Part shown: one piece after another, positions 1 to 8,803 of the stretch | How positions within the stretch are numbered: the stretch's first letter is position 1 | How the letters are laid out: every line of letters begins with the position of its first letter | Assembly: GCA_964236735.1 (NCBI GenBank) | Contig: CAXSFM010000005.1 | Span: 186,001 to 250,000 of the forward strand | Reading direction: 5' to 3' | Length of the DNA stretch: 64,000 nucleotides | From: JAIVJG01 sp964236735 | GTDB taxonomy: Bacteria; Acidobacteriota; Blastocatellia; Pyrinomonadales; Pyrinomonadaceae | The notes under the pieces: model-generated | Database searches by the model: none | The model's input: the letters and a program-made list of their open reading frames with translations, nothing else | What the model was told of the DNA's origin: nothing | Translations under genes and position numbers: made by a program

Positions 1-1
1 A

Positions 2-832
2 GAAGTCGTCCCCGCCAAAAGCGTCGAGCCGCGCGCCGTCCACGAAGCGATGCGCTGGAGTCTCTTCGCGCCGGCCAAACGTTTTCGCCCCGTGCTGCTC
101 ATCTCCGTCGGCGAAACGTTCGGCGCGCGCGTTGAAAATTTACTCGCCGCCGCCTGCGCCTTCGAGTTGATTCATACCTACTCGCTCATCCACGACGACT
201 TGCCTGCGATGGACGACGACGAACTGCGACGCGGTCGTTTGACCTGTCACATCAAGTTCAATGAGGCGACGGCGATTCTCACGGGCGACGCTTTGCAAAC
301 GCTCGCCTTCCAGACCATTGCGGAAGACGAAACGCTCGACGCCGCTTTGCGCGTCAGGCTCTTGAGCGAGTTGGCACGCGCGGCGGGCACGCCCGACGGG
401 ATGGTCGCGGGACAGGCGCACGATCTCGCCGCAGAGTCGCGCGAGGATGTCGGCGGCGCGGAGTTGGAGTTGATTCACCGGCGCAAGACGGGCGCGCTCA
501 TCGCGTCGGCGGCGCGCGCGGGCGCGTTGATCGCGGGCGCATCTCAATCGGAGTTGGAGTCGGTCACGCAGTACGCTTCCGATCTCGGCTTGCTCTTCCA
601 GATTACGGACGACCTGCTCGACGAGACGGCGACCGTCGCCGAACTCGGCAAGACGCCCGGCAAAGACGCTCGCTCGCGCAAGGCGACTTACCCCGCGCTT
701 TACGGCCTCGACCATGCGCGCGAGCGTGCCAGACTCGTCCACGCGCAAGCGAATGATGCGCTTGACGGCGTCGCGCGCAACACCGATCTGCTGCGCTCCA
801 TCGCACGGCTCATCCTCGAACGTCGCGCTTGA
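2..832 (+). CDS. ispA: Polyprenyl (farnesyl/geranylgeranyl) diphosphate synthase, 5' end missing
   Basis: This is a trans-isoprenyl diphosphate synthase, which condenses isopentenyl diphosphate onto allylic diphosphates in the cytoplasm to feed quinone, carotenoid and undecaprenol synthesis. The frame stays open to the window edge and reads EPRAVHEAMRW upstream of the first ATG at 50, so the real start lies outside the window. Both Asp-rich magnesium-binding motifs are visible: DDLPAMDDD followed by LRRG in the N-terminal half, and QITDDLLD in the C-terminal half. The KRFRPVL stretch matches the isopentenyl diphosphate-binding region. About 277 codons are seen, so roughly 20-30 N-terminal residues are absent. 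The short-chain (C15/C20) class is inferred from overall similarity to IspA; exact product length cannot be read here. Confidence 0.93.
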   Translation, partial: EVVPAKSVEPRAVHEAMRWSLFAPAKRFRPVLLISVGETFGARVENLLAAACAFELIHTYSLIHDDLPAMDDDELRRGRLTCHIKFNEATAILTGDALQTLAFQTIAEDETLDAALRVRLLSELARAAGTPDGMVAGQAHDLAAESREDVGGAELELIHRRKTGALIASAARAGALIAGASQSELESVTQYASDLGLLFQITDDLLDETATVAELGKTPGKDARSRKATYPALYGLDHARERARLVHAQANDALDGVARNTDLLRSIARLILERRA

Positions 833-847
833 AGGCCGAATAATTTT

Positions 848-939
848 AACCACAGAGGACACAGAGGAACACGGAGGAAGCACAGAGAATCTTTGTGTCT
901 CTGCTTTCCCTCTACGTTCCTCTGCGCCCTCTGTGGTTA
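848..939. repeat. Palindromic ACAGAGGAC-type repeat between convergent genes
   Basis: The left arm is a run of ACAGAGGAC-like units about 9-10 nt long, and the right arm is its approximate reverse complement ending in CCTCTGTGGTTA. It fills the space between the end of the prenyl synthase gene and the end of the convergent 97-residue gene. A second copy of the same family lies at 19225-19312. It may act as a bidirectional terminator or 3' mRNA stabiliser, but there is no clean T-run. Confidence 0.85.
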
Positions 940-958
940 ATCTGCCTTTCCTGTCCGC

Positions 959-1252
959 TCAATCCAGCATCACGACTTCGCCGTCCACGACGCGCGCCAG
1001 ATACGCGGGGCCGCGCATCAGCCATGCGACGCGATGGCCTTCGCGTGCGAGCGCAGCCCATTCGGTTTTCTTCTGCGGATTTTGTTCGATGAGACGCGCA
1101 CTGCCGTTGTCCAACTCGACGTAGCGCAGGCCGGAGCGCGGAAACTTACGCACACCGCGCCCGCCGCCGAAAAGTTTCTCGAAAGCCACGAGGATCGCGC
1201 CCGCGCTCAAAGTGTCGAATGGTTTCGATTGCTGGCTCTCGTCGTTAGACAT
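959..1252 (-). CDS. Small conserved-looking hypothetical protein (97 aa)
   Basis: Function is not recognised. The predicted 97-residue protein has no signal peptide or membrane segment and contains a glycine-rich basic patch (FGGGRGVRKF). Its start codon overlaps the end of the response regulator gene by 8 bases, so the two are probably translated from one message. That coupling, and the absence of a better frame opposite it, are the reasons to call it real. It could be an accessory of the response regulator, but nothing in its sequence shows that. Confidence 0.6.
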   Translation of the reverse strand: MSNDESQQSKPFDTLSAGAILVAFEKLFGGGRGVRKFPRSGLRYVELDNGSARLIEQNPQKKTEWAALAREGHRVAWLMRGPAYLARVVDGEVVMLD

Positions 1253-1676
1253 CGGCGGCGACAGTAGTGGTGTTGTCGGCGTTATCGTCCGTCTGCGCGA
1301 AGAAGCTTCGTACCAGTTCGATCAGTTCTTTGGAATGATAAGGTTTGGAGAGATAGCCGTCGAAGCCTGCGGCGAGCGTGCGCTGGCGATCCTCTTCGGC
1401 GGCGTGCGCGGTCAGTGCGATGCAGGGAATGCGGCGCGTGCGCTCGCCGGCGCGCATCTCGCGCAGCGTGCCCCAGCCGTCGAGCACAGGCATCGAGAGG
1501 TCTATCAACGCCAGCCCGACCGAGTCGGCGCGCGCGACAGACAACGCCTCGCGACCGTCGCGCGCTTCGTGGATGTGGAAGCCTTCGGCTTCGAGCATCA
1601 GACGCAAAAGCTCGCGCGTATCGTCGTAGTCATCGGCGATGAGTATGCTCTGCTGCTGCTTCGGCTGGCGCGTCAT
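1245..1676 (-). CDS. Single-domain response regulator (CheY-like receiver)
   Basis: A stand-alone receiver domain of 143 residues with no output domain. The canonical sites are present: the acidic pair D15/D16, phospho-acceptor D59 in LALIDLSMP, switch T89, and K111 in YLSKPY. Such proteins relay phosphate from a sensor kinase to a partner protein rather than binding DNA. No kinase gene is adjacent. The short acidic tail after residue 128 (QTDDNADNTTT) is not part of the fold. The gene is followed, with an 8-base overlap, by the 97-residue unknown. Confidence 0.92.
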   Translation of the reverse strand: MTRQPKQQQSILIADDYDDTRELLRLMLEAEGFHIHEARDGREALSVARADSVGLALIDLSMPVLDGWGTLREMRAGERTRRIPCIALTAHAAEEDRQRTLAAGFDGYLSKPYHSKELIELVRSFFAQTDDNADNTTTVAADV

Positions 1677-1790
1677 GTGAATTGAGACAGGCGATTTCGG
1701 TTGTTGAATTCCGGCGTGTGCGTTGGCTGCTGCCGCATGATAAATCTAAAACCCGAAAACGTAAATCCAAAACGGCGGAAAAAGAGTCTC

Positions 1791-1820
1791 TTGACACTCT
1801 TCCGCGTCGGCGTCCATAAT
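1791..1820 (+). promoter_or_regulatory. Candidate sigma-70-type promoter for the GAF gene
   Basis: TTGACA at 1791-1796 and CATAAT at 1815-1820 are separated by 18 bases. They lie about 155 bases upstream of the GTG start at 1977, implying a long leader that contains a short GCTGGC/GCCAGC hairpin around 1828-1862. The call rests on consensus match only. Confidence 0.45.
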
Positions 1821-1976
1821 TCGCGTAGCTGGCGTGGAAGGACTTGAAGGGGCGGCCAGCGTCACACATTATTCTCATCGAGAGCTGCCGGGAGAACATG
1901 TCACTCCTTTTAGAACCGGCCAGAGTGCTTCTCATTCGGAAGCCTTCATTACAAAACACAGCGGAGGAAACCATAC

Positions 1977-3509
1977 GTGTCCAGCGGAGACTTGGAAAAG
2001 AGCTTGCGCGATGACATCGAGCATTACGTCGCCGAGCGCCTGCGCGGAATGCAGGACGAGATCGCGCGCCTGCAAAGCCAATTCAACGAGGCTTTCACGC
2101 GCCTCTCCGAACGCATCGGCGACGACTCGCAGACGGGCGCGTCGTCGCTCGCCGTCGCCATTAGCGAGCACCTGCGTAACGCGCGCAACGCCGGCATCGA
2201 GGCGGCGGCGGAAGAGTCTGCGCGCGCGCGCGCGTCGAGCGAAGTCGCCATCATCAAGGCCGCGATAGACGAACTCGACGGCCAGCGCACGCAGTCCGAC
2301 ATTCTCGGCGCGCTCGTCAATCGCGCCGCCGCCTTCGCGCCGCGCGTGGCTTTCTTCGTCGTCAAGCAGGAGCGCACGACGGGCTGGCGCGCGCGCGGGC
2401 TTGAAGGCACGGTCGGCGACGACGCGGTGCGCGAAATCTCTCTGCCGCTTACCTCCGACACGCTGCTCGCCGAAGTCGTCCGCACGCGCGGAACCTGGAG
2501 CGGCGGCCCCGGCCAGCACGCCGAAGACCATTCGATCTTCAGTCGCCTCGGCGAAGAGCCGCCGCAACGCGCCGTCGCCGTGCCGCTCGTCGCGCGCGAC
2601 AAGGCCGTCGCCGTGCTCTACGCAGACAGCGCATTGCAGGACGCCGACTCCATCAACCTCGAAGCCATCGAGACGCTTGTGCGCGTCGCAGGCATGGCCG
2701 TCGAACTGCTCGCCACGCAACGTCCCGCCGCATCCGCGCCGGCGACGACAACTCAAGCGACCTCCGCCACGCCGTCACAAACTCAAGCGGAAGACTCTTC
2801 GCAGCCGACGCCTGATGCTTCAACGCAACAGGCGCACGAAGCTGAGTCCGCCGCGCCGTCGCCGGAAGTTTCACACGACGACGCGACGCCGCCGCAGCGT
2901 GTGACCGATGAAGATGATGCTTCGCCGGTGTTCAGCGCGTCGCCTGTGGAAGCGACCGCCGGGAGCGGGATAGAGGAGAGCGCGTCGCAAAACTTTGGAA
3001 CCACACCGATGCACGCCGACTACGCGCCCGCCGTCGCCGCTGCCGCAGAGGAAAGTGTCCGGGCTGAAGCCTCCGTGCCGCCGTTCCCCGTCCCGTTCGT
3101 TGACGACACGTTGAACGACTCCGCGCATCCTGTCACGTCGTCATCGTCGCAGGCTGATGTCTCGCCGCTCGGCGCGAAATCACGTCGCGCGCTCGACATG
3201 GAATTCCCCGTCGAAGTTCCCGAAGAAGAGAAGCGTTCGCATAACGAAGCCAGACGCTTCGCGCGCCTGCTCGTCTCCGAGATCAAACTTTACAACGAGC
3301 AGAAAGTGCAGGACGGGCGCGAGGCCGGCGACCTTTACCAGCGTCTGCATGACGACATAGACCGCTCGCGGCAGATGTACGACAAGCGCGTCCGCCCCGA
3401 AGTCTCCGGGCGTTACGACTATTTTCATCACGAACTCGTCAACGCGCTTGCCGAAGGCGACGAGGCGAAACTCGGCGCGGACTATCCCGGCGCGACCGTC
3501 GCAGCTTAG
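1977..3509 (+). CDS. GAF-domain protein with coiled-coil N-terminus and low-complexity linker
   Basis: A soluble 510-residue protein starting at a GTG preceded by GGAGGAA. Residues 1-95 are charged and heptad-like, consistent with a coiled coil. Residues about 105-250 look like a GAF sensory domain (AVAVPLVARDKAVAVLYAD). Residues about 250-390 are a Ser/Thr/Ala/Glu-rich linker. The last 110 residues form a separate charged helical module (ARRFARLLVSEIKLYNE). No kinase, cyclase or DNA-binding domain is seen, so it may sense a ligand and pass it on by protein contact. The C-terminal module could bind a partner, but its family is not recognised. A probable terminator follows. Confidence 0.75.
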   Translation: MSSGDLEKSLRDDIEHYVAERLRGMQDEIARLQSQFNEAFTRLSERIGDDSQTGASSLAVAISEHLRNARNAGIEAAAEESARARASSEVAIIKAAIDELDGQRTQSDILGALVNRAAAFAPRVAFFVVKQERTTGWRARGLEGTVGDDAVREISLPLTSDTLLAEVVRTRGTWSGGPGQHAEDHSIFSRLGEEPPQRAVAVPLVARDKAVAVLYADSALQDADSINLEAIETLVRVAGMAVELLATQRPAASAPATTTQATSATPSQTQAEDSSQPTPDASTQQAHEAESAAPSPEVSHDDATPPQRVTDEDDASPVFSASPVEATAGSGIEESASQNFGTTPMHADYAPAVAAAAEESVRAEASVPPFPVPFVDDTLNDSAHPVTSSSSQADVSPLGAKSRRALDMEFPVEVPEEEKRSHNEARRFARLLVSEIKLYNEQKVQDGREAGDLYQRLHDDIDRSRQMYDKRVRPEVSGRYDYFHHELVNALAEGDEAKLGADYPGATVAA

Positions 3510-3535
3510 GCGAAAATTCGCAACTGACACACACG

Positions 3536-3596
3536 ACGCCGGAAGGGCGAACGTCAAGCACACACGCTTCCGTTCATCCTCCGGCGTTTTTGTTTT
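3536..3596 (+). terminator. Probable rho-independent terminator after the GAF gene
   Basis: ACGCCGGA at 3536-3543 pairs with TCCGGCGT at 3580-3587, with a secondary GAACG/CGTTC stem inside. A T-rich tail follows directly. Confidence 0.55.
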
Positions 3597-3705
3597 ATCA
3601 TGCGGCGACGACGGGGCGAACGACGCCTCGCGCCGCACGCATCAGAGTTGATGAAAACGACGCGCCACACACGCGGCGCGCGGGACATGAAAGGTTGAAA
3701 TTATT

Positions 3706-6033
3706 TTGAGCAACTATTTCCGGCCATCTCGCCGCCACGTCGTGACATACGCCATCTGCGCGACGCTCTGTGCGCTCGCAGCCTTGCCGCTCATCAGCGC
3801 GAGTTGCAGCAGCCAACGCGCGAAGGCCGACGAGCCGGCGGCTTACGAACGCCTGCGAGTGTTGACGCGCGGCAGCGTCGTGCCTGCCGAGAGCGTCATC
3901 ACGAATTTCGTCAACGACTATGCGGGCACGCGCACGGGCGCGCTCGCTCGCATCGTGCAGGCGCGCGCCCACTTGGAGCGCGATGATTTCGCGGGAGCCG
4001 CCGCGCTGCTCGACGCGCGCGAGATTGCCGCTCAAACTTCAATCGGCGACCACGCGCTCTTCATGCGCGCGGACGCTCTGGAGAAGGCGGGGCGACGTGT
4101 CGAAGCGCGCGCCGCTTATGAGCAAGTGTCGCGCGACTTCCCCGACTCTGCGCGCGCGCGCGATGCTTCGTTGCACGTCGCGCAGATGCTTTTCGCGGAC
4201 GCGCAGCAGGCGGCTGTTCCGCTGATGCTCAAAAAGTTGACTGACAAAGACGACGCCGACGCGCTCCTGTTGACGGCGAAGGCCGAAGAGCAGGGCGGCA
4301 ACTCTCTGCGCTCGCTCGCCGCATACCGGCGGCTTTATTTTTACGCGCCCGTCTCGGCGTTGAACGATACTGAGGCGGCGTCCGCGCTCGCGCGTCTCAA
4401 TTCCACGACCGCGCCCGCCAACGTCGAGGAAGCATTAACGCGCGCGGAAAAACTCTACGCCGCGAAACGTTACGCAGATGCGACGGTGGCTTACGGCGAA
4501 CTCTTCGCGCGTTTCCCCGACCACGCCACGCCACAGTTGCAACTCAAGCGCGGCATCGCGGCCTTCAACGCGCGCCGCGCGCCGGACACCGTCGCGGCTT
4601 TAACCGCCGTACCCGCGAGCGCAGGCGACACTCGCGCCGAGGCTCTTTACAATCTGACGCAGCACTACGCGCACGCGAAGCAGTGGGACGCGACGCGCGC
4701 AAGCGTCGAAGAGTTGCGCCGCGCGTACCCGGCGAACGTCTGGACGATGCGTGCGCTCGTCGTCGCCGGTCAGACGGCAAAGGAGGCGAAGAATCAAACG
4801 GACGCGCTTTACTTCGACCGTCTCGCGGTGCAGATGTTTCCCGGCGCGGCGGAAGTCGCGGGCGCGCAGTTCGAGACGGCTTGGGCGGCGCATGATGCGA
4901 ACAACTTCGCGGAGTCGTCGCGGCTGCTCATCGAACACCTCGCCGCCTACGCCGACCGCAACACGGACAACCGAGGCAAAGCGGGTTACTGGGCGGCGCG
5001 TGATAGCGAGCGCGCAGGGCGTCTGGCCGAAGCGGGCGCGCTCTATCGCGCGATGCTCTCACGCTACGACGCCAACTGGTACGGCTCGCTCGCGAAGCAA
5101 AGGCTCGACCAGAAAGAGCAGAGCGGCGCGTCTTATCCGCAGGCCAAGTTCGCCGGCGACTCTGCGATTGCGCGCGCCGTCGCCAACTTGCAGACTGTCT
5201 CTGTGCCGGAAGAAAACGCGGGCGCGTCGGAAGATGCGAAGCTCACGCGCGCCGATCAGTTAAACGTCGCCGGGTTGGATGATCTCGCGCACAGCGAGTT
5301 GGACAGCGCGCTCGCGGACGCGCCCGCCAGCCCGCGCGTCTCGCTCGCGAAGGCGCGCATCTATCGCGCGCACGACGACAACCTGCAAGCCTTCAACGTG
5401 CTCCGCAAAAGTTATCCAGACTATTCGCAGATGAAGCCCGAAGAGTTGACGCGCGAAGAGTGGGACGTGTTTTACCCGCTCGAATACTGGAACACGATCT
5501 CGCAGGAAGCGCGCGCCAAGAATCTCGACCCCTACACTGTCGCCGGCCTCATCCGGCAGGAGTCGGTCTTTAACGCGCGCGCCGTCTCTGCGGCCAACGC
5601 TTTTGGCCTGATGCAACTGCTGCCCGGCACGGCGCGCTTGACGGCGCGCACCGCCGGCGTCGAGAGCGACATCAAGACCGAGACGCTCTTCGATCCCGTC
5701 ATCAACATCAAGCTCGGCACGACGTACCTGCGTAGCAATCTCGACAAGTTCGGGCGCATCGAGTACGTCGCCGCCGCCTACAACGCAGGCCCCGGCAGAG
5801 TCGTGCAATGGCGCGCGACGCTCCCGCTCCAGATAGACGAGTGGGCGGAGGCCGTGCCCTTCAAAGAGACGCGCGGCTACGTGCAGGGCGTCGTCCGCAA
5901 CACGCTCCAGTATCGCCGTCTCTACGACGCGGACGGACACTTTCGTCCCGAAGTCGGCGCGAGCGCCGTGCGTCCCTTGAATAATTCGACGAACGTGCGC
6001 CCGCGCCGCGCGTCGAATGAAGAGGAAGAGTGA
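3706..6033 (+). CDS. Soluble lytic murein transglycosylase (Slt70-like) with TPR-type helical domain
   Basis: Cleaves the MurNAc-GlcNAc bond of peptidoglycan with formation of 1,6-anhydro ends, in the periplasm. It starts at a TTG about ten bases after AAAGG. Residues 15-35 are a hydrophobic export signal ending in SASC, perhaps a poor lipobox. Residues about 40-590 are alpha-solenoid repeats typical of Slt70. The SLT catalytic domain occupies about 605-740, with catalytic E619 in IRQESVF, followed by GLMQLLPGTA and YNAGPGRV. At 775 residues it is slightly longer than E. coli Slt. The next gene starts at its stop codon, suggesting cotranscription. Confidence 0.93.
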   Translation: MSNYFRPSRRHVVTYAICATLCALAALPLISASCSSQRAKADEPAAYERLRVLTRGSVVPAESVITNFVNDYAGTRTGALARIVQARAHLERDDFAGAAALLDAREIAAQTSIGDHALFMRADALEKAGRRVEARAAYEQVSRDFPDSARARDASLHVAQMLFADAQQAAVPLMLKKLTDKDDADALLLTAKAEEQGGNSLRSLAAYRRLYFYAPVSALNDTEAASALARLNSTTAPANVEEALTRAEKLYAAKRYADATVAYGELFARFPDHATPQLQLKRGIAAFNARRAPDTVAALTAVPASAGDTRAEALYNLTQHYAHAKQWDATRASVEELRRAYPANVWTMRALVVAGQTAKEAKNQTDALYFDRLAVQMFPGAAEVAGAQFETAWAAHDANNFAESSRLLIEHLAAYADRNTDNRGKAGYWAARDSERAGRLAEAGALYRAMLSRYDANWYGSLAKQRLDQKEQSGASYPQAKFAGDSAIARAVANLQTVSVPEENAGASEDAKLTRADQLNVAGLDDLAHSELDSALADAPASPRVSLAKARIYRAHDDNLQAFNVLRKSYPDYSQMKPEELTREEWDVFYPLEYWNTISQEARAKNLDPYTVAGLIRQESVFNARAVSAANAFGLMQLLPGTARLTARTAGVESDIKTETLFDPVINIKLGTTYLRSNLDKFGRIEYVAAAYNAGPGRVVQWRATLPLQIDEWAEAVPFKETRGYVQGVVRNTLQYRRLYDADGHFRPEVGASAVRPLNNSTNVRPRRASNEEEE

Positions 6034-6035
6034 AG

Positions 6036-7088
6036 ATGAAAGTGAGATTGAAAATAATTAACGAGCCGTCGAGCGTGATGCGGCTGTCGAGTCTGTGGCT
6101 GACTTTCTCCGTCGCGCTGATCCTCGCATCTTCGTTTGGTGTTCAGGCGCAGAAGAAAAAAACTGTCTGGCAGAGAGGGCCGGAGCGCATCATCAATACC
6201 CGGACGACGCCGCCAGCAGCAGCAGCAGAGACGACCACAACCGCAAAATCTTCATCTGCGACGAAAAATTTGACTGTCAGCACGCAGCAGCCCGGCGCAA
6301 TCGTGTGGATTGATGAAGTGCGGCGCGGCGTCACGGATGCGGGCGGCAAACTGCCACTCGCCGTCACGTCGGGGCGACACACACTGCGCGTGCGCGCGAC
6401 GGGCTTTCAGGAACGCACGCTCACGCTCTTGCCGGCGCAACGCGGCACAATCGAAGTCCGTCTCGTGCCGACGAAAGACGAGGCCGAGCTTTTGTTTCAA
6501 CAGGCGGAAGAGGCGCGCGAGCGTGGCGGCGGCGATGAGGGACGAAAAAAAGCGGCGGAGCTTTACCGGCAGGCGGTAGGCTTGCGCCCGCGCTACGCGG
6601 CGGCGCACGTCGGATTGGCGCGCGTGCTGTCGTCGTCGGAAGACAACGACGCCGCGCTCGAGGAGATTGCTGCGGCGCGACGCGCGCGTCCGGTCTTCCC
6701 GGAAGCATCTGCTGTCGAGGGACGCATCATGCGCGCTCTGGCGAACCAGCAGGCCGCCGTCAATTCATATCATCGCGCCATCCGCGAAGGCGGAGGCTTT
6801 CAGCCCGAAGCCTACACCGGCCTCGGCATCGTGCTCGAAGAACAGGGCGACTACGAAGGCGCGGTCAACGCTTTCACGAAAGCCATCTCTCAACTTTCCG
6901 ACTCGGAGCCTGCGCTCTATCAACTCGCCGGCGCGTCCTACGAAAAACTTGAACGCTGGAAAGAGGCGGTCGCGGCTTACGAAAAATATCTCGCCCTCGC
7001 GCCCGATGGCTCACAGGCCAGCGCCATCCGTTCCATCATTGACCAACTCCGCCAGCAAGCCGCCGACCAGCAGCAGCAGCCGGAGTGA
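6036..7088 (+). CDS. Secreted PEGA-domain/TPR protein
   Basis: The chosen ATG at 6036 has GAGGAAG six bases upstream; a GTG at 6030 overlapping the preceding stop is the alternative. Residues about 18-37 form a signal peptide ending in VQAQ. A PEGA-like beta domain follows at about 75-125 (GAIVWIDEVRRGVTD, then GRHTLRVRATGF). TPR repeats run from about 145 to 345, including YAAAHVGLARVL and EAYTGLGIVLEEQGDYEGA. PEGA domains often occur in cell-surface proteins. The role may be envelope scaffolding next to the transglycosylase. The low-complexity tail is glutamine-rich. Confidence 0.82.
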   Translation: MKVRLKIINEPSSVMRLSSLWLTFSVALILASSFGVQAQKKKTVWQRGPERIINTRTTPPAAAAETTTTAKSSSATKNLTVSTQQPGAIVWIDEVRRGVTDAGGKLPLAVTSGRHTLRVRATGFQERTLTLLPAQRGTIEVRLVPTKDEAELLFQQAEEARERGGGDEGRKKAAELYRQAVGLRPRYAAAHVGLARVLSSSEDNDAALEEIAAARRARPVFPEASAVEGRIMRALANQQAAVNSYHRAIREGGGFQPEAYTGLGIVLEEQGDYEGAVNAFTKAISQLSDSEPALYQLAGASYEKLERWKEAVAAYEKYLALAPDGSQASAIRSIIDQLRQQAADQQQQPE

Positions 7089-7226
7089 GCGCGGCTTAAG
7101 ACGAGCCGGCACAGCGTAGCGCCGGAATTGAGCCGCCCTTGAATGGCATCTAAACTGAACGCAAGGATAAAGTGATGAGAGGAATGCTATTGGATGGTCG
7201 AGTAGCATGAGTTGTTCGGCGTGACG

Positions 7227-7372
7227 TTATGATAAGGAAAGCAGCGACACTTGCTCGTCTTCATAAAATAGCTTGATCACGCCAAAATCTCGCCGCAATA
7301 ATTCTTCTACCTGTCGGGTTGAGCAGTTTCCAAGCCGTAACCAAATTACCTTCGGCGGATTGCCGAATACTA
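7227..7372 (-). pseudogene. 3' remnant of a DUF5615 PIN-like toxin gene cut by an IS element
   Basis: Read on the minus strand from the IS edge, this frame encodes VFGNPPKVIWLRLGNCST and continues through an EELLRR segment to a TAA stop. That matches the C-terminal half of DUF5615-type, PIN-like proteins, which usually pair with DUF433 antitoxins. The N-terminal half with the first acidic residues is missing. The sequence on the far side of the IS does not continue the frame into a recognisable N-terminus, so insertion was probably accompanied by a deletion. No start codon or antitoxin gene remains, so it should be non-functional. Confidence 0.75.
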
Positions 7373-8270
7373 AGAGCCTGTCCCAAAATTAGAGAGCGGT
7401 CGTTGAATGCTTTAGACTTTGTTTTGGAGAAGCAAAGTCATGACATGCAAGACCACTCTTGAGACGATATGGTACATCCCCGATGATTTGTGGGACAAGG
7501 TTCGCCCGCTGCTCGGCAGAGAGAAGCGAGCCGGGACGGTCGGCAGACCCAACATTCCACATCGCACCTGCTTGGACGGCATCCTCTTCGTGCTGCGAAC
7601 GGGCTGCCAATGGAAGAGAGCGCCCCATGAGTTCGGTTCTGGCTCGACGCTGCATCGTCGCTTTCAAGAGTGGGTCAGGCGCGGAGTGTTCAAGCGCATC
7701 TGGCGACGACTGTTGAAACACTACGGCGAGTTGCGCGGCATCCAATGGCGCTGGCAAGCCATAGACTCCGCCACGACGAAGGCTCCGTTGGGTGGCGAGG
7801 CGACGGGCAAAAGCCCCGTGGATCGCGCGAAGTTGGGCACTAAGCGCCATGTCCTGACCGAATCAGCGTGGATCGCCCATCGGCTTGCAGGTCACAGGAG
7901 CGAATCGTCACGACTCGCAAGTGGTGCGCGCCACGCTTGAGAGTATCCCGGTCAAGCGACCCGCTTCGGGCACGAGCGGCGAGCAACATCTGACGGCTGA
8001 CAAAGGTTACGACTACCCGGCGGTCAGGGGCACCGTCAAACGGCGCGGCTCCACAGCGCACATTCCGAAGCGCGACGGGCAGCCTGCGAAGCAACGTGGC
8101 AAGCGCAGATACAAGCCGAAGCGATGGGTGGTTGAGCGCACACACGGTTGGACGAATCGCTACCGCCGTCTGTTGGTGCGATGGGAGAAGAAAGAAGCAA
8201 ACTATGTGGCTCTGATTCACTTCGCTTTCGCTCTTAACATCTACTGGTTATTAATTTTGGGATAAGCTCT
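7373..8270 (+). mobile_element. IS5-family insertion sequence (about 0.9 kb)
   Basis: Terminal inverted repeats read AGAGC-CTG-TCCCAAAATTA at the left and AGAGC-TTA-TCCCAAAATTA, on the reverse complement, at the right. The element is flanked on both sides by TA, a likely 2-bp target duplication. It carries one transposase frame broken into two. The size, DDE transposase type and TA duplication fit the IS5 family, probably the IS427-like group. It truncates a DUF5615 gene on its left. Confidence 0.88.
7440..8265 (+). pseudogene. IS5-family DDE transposase, frameshifted
   Basis: The first frame starts at ATG 7440 (TCKTTLETIWYIPDDLWD) and carries the first catalytic Asp in AIDSATTKAP. The rest of the protein is in the next frame, with the second Asp in TADKGYDYP and the Glu in VVERTHGW. 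The two frames join at 7857-7866: removing one A from ACCGAATCAG restores LTDQRGSPIGLQVTG, the expected family sequence. No A- or T-rich slippery site is present, so an inactivating one-base insertion is more likely than programmed frameshifting, although some IS427-type elements do use frameshifting. Confidence 0.85.
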
Positions 8271-8297
8271 TAATACTAGCAATGCCCTTCGTGAGCC

Positions 8298-8603
8298 TTG
8301 GCCTGCTCGATTTCAGTTTCCTCCGACGCCGCGCTCAAGCTGCTGGCTGGGGTACTGGCCGCGGCCTGCGGCCTGGCATCCTCCTTCATTAACTTAATCG
8401 GAGCGATGCACGGAGCAATGCTCTGCGACTTTCCACACTCCGCCCTTCGTCCGTACCTGTCCGAGATGTTGCACGGCCAGATGCGCTCTTATCCGCTTGC
8501 CCCGTGGCTCCTGCTCCCGATGTCAGTTTGCGTGATACTGTTTATGCATGACCTGATGACCCGCCGAGGGTTAGGAACTCTTGAGGCATTAGAACGGCAG
8601 TGA
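8298..8603 (+). CDS. Uncertain small membrane protein
   Basis: A 101-codon frame starting at TTG, with a stop just upstream and no convincing ribosome-binding site. It would encode two hydrophobic segments (LKLLAGVLAAACGLASSF and PWLLLPMSVCVILF). It could be a remnant of a gene disrupted by the neighbouring insertion sequence, or a chance frame. The hydrophobic pattern is the only support. Confidence 0.3.
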   Translation: MACSISVSSDAALKLLAGVLAAACGLASSFINLIGAMHGAMLCDFPHSALRPYLSEMLHGQMRSYPLAPWLLLPMSVCVILFMHDLMTRRGLGTLEALERQ

Positions 8604-8803
8604 GTTGGTCGAATCGAGATCGCGCTGGAAAAAGCCGGTCGGGAAGCGTAAAAATAAAGACGCTTCGTGGACTCGACATAACATGACGGAAGAATTTTTG
8701 CTAATCAATATATGGAAACGCCGATGGCTCAATAGTTTTGCTTTCGCACGATTAGATTTGGCCTCGCTTTTTTCAACTCGGATCAGGAACAAAGGAGTTT
8801 GAC

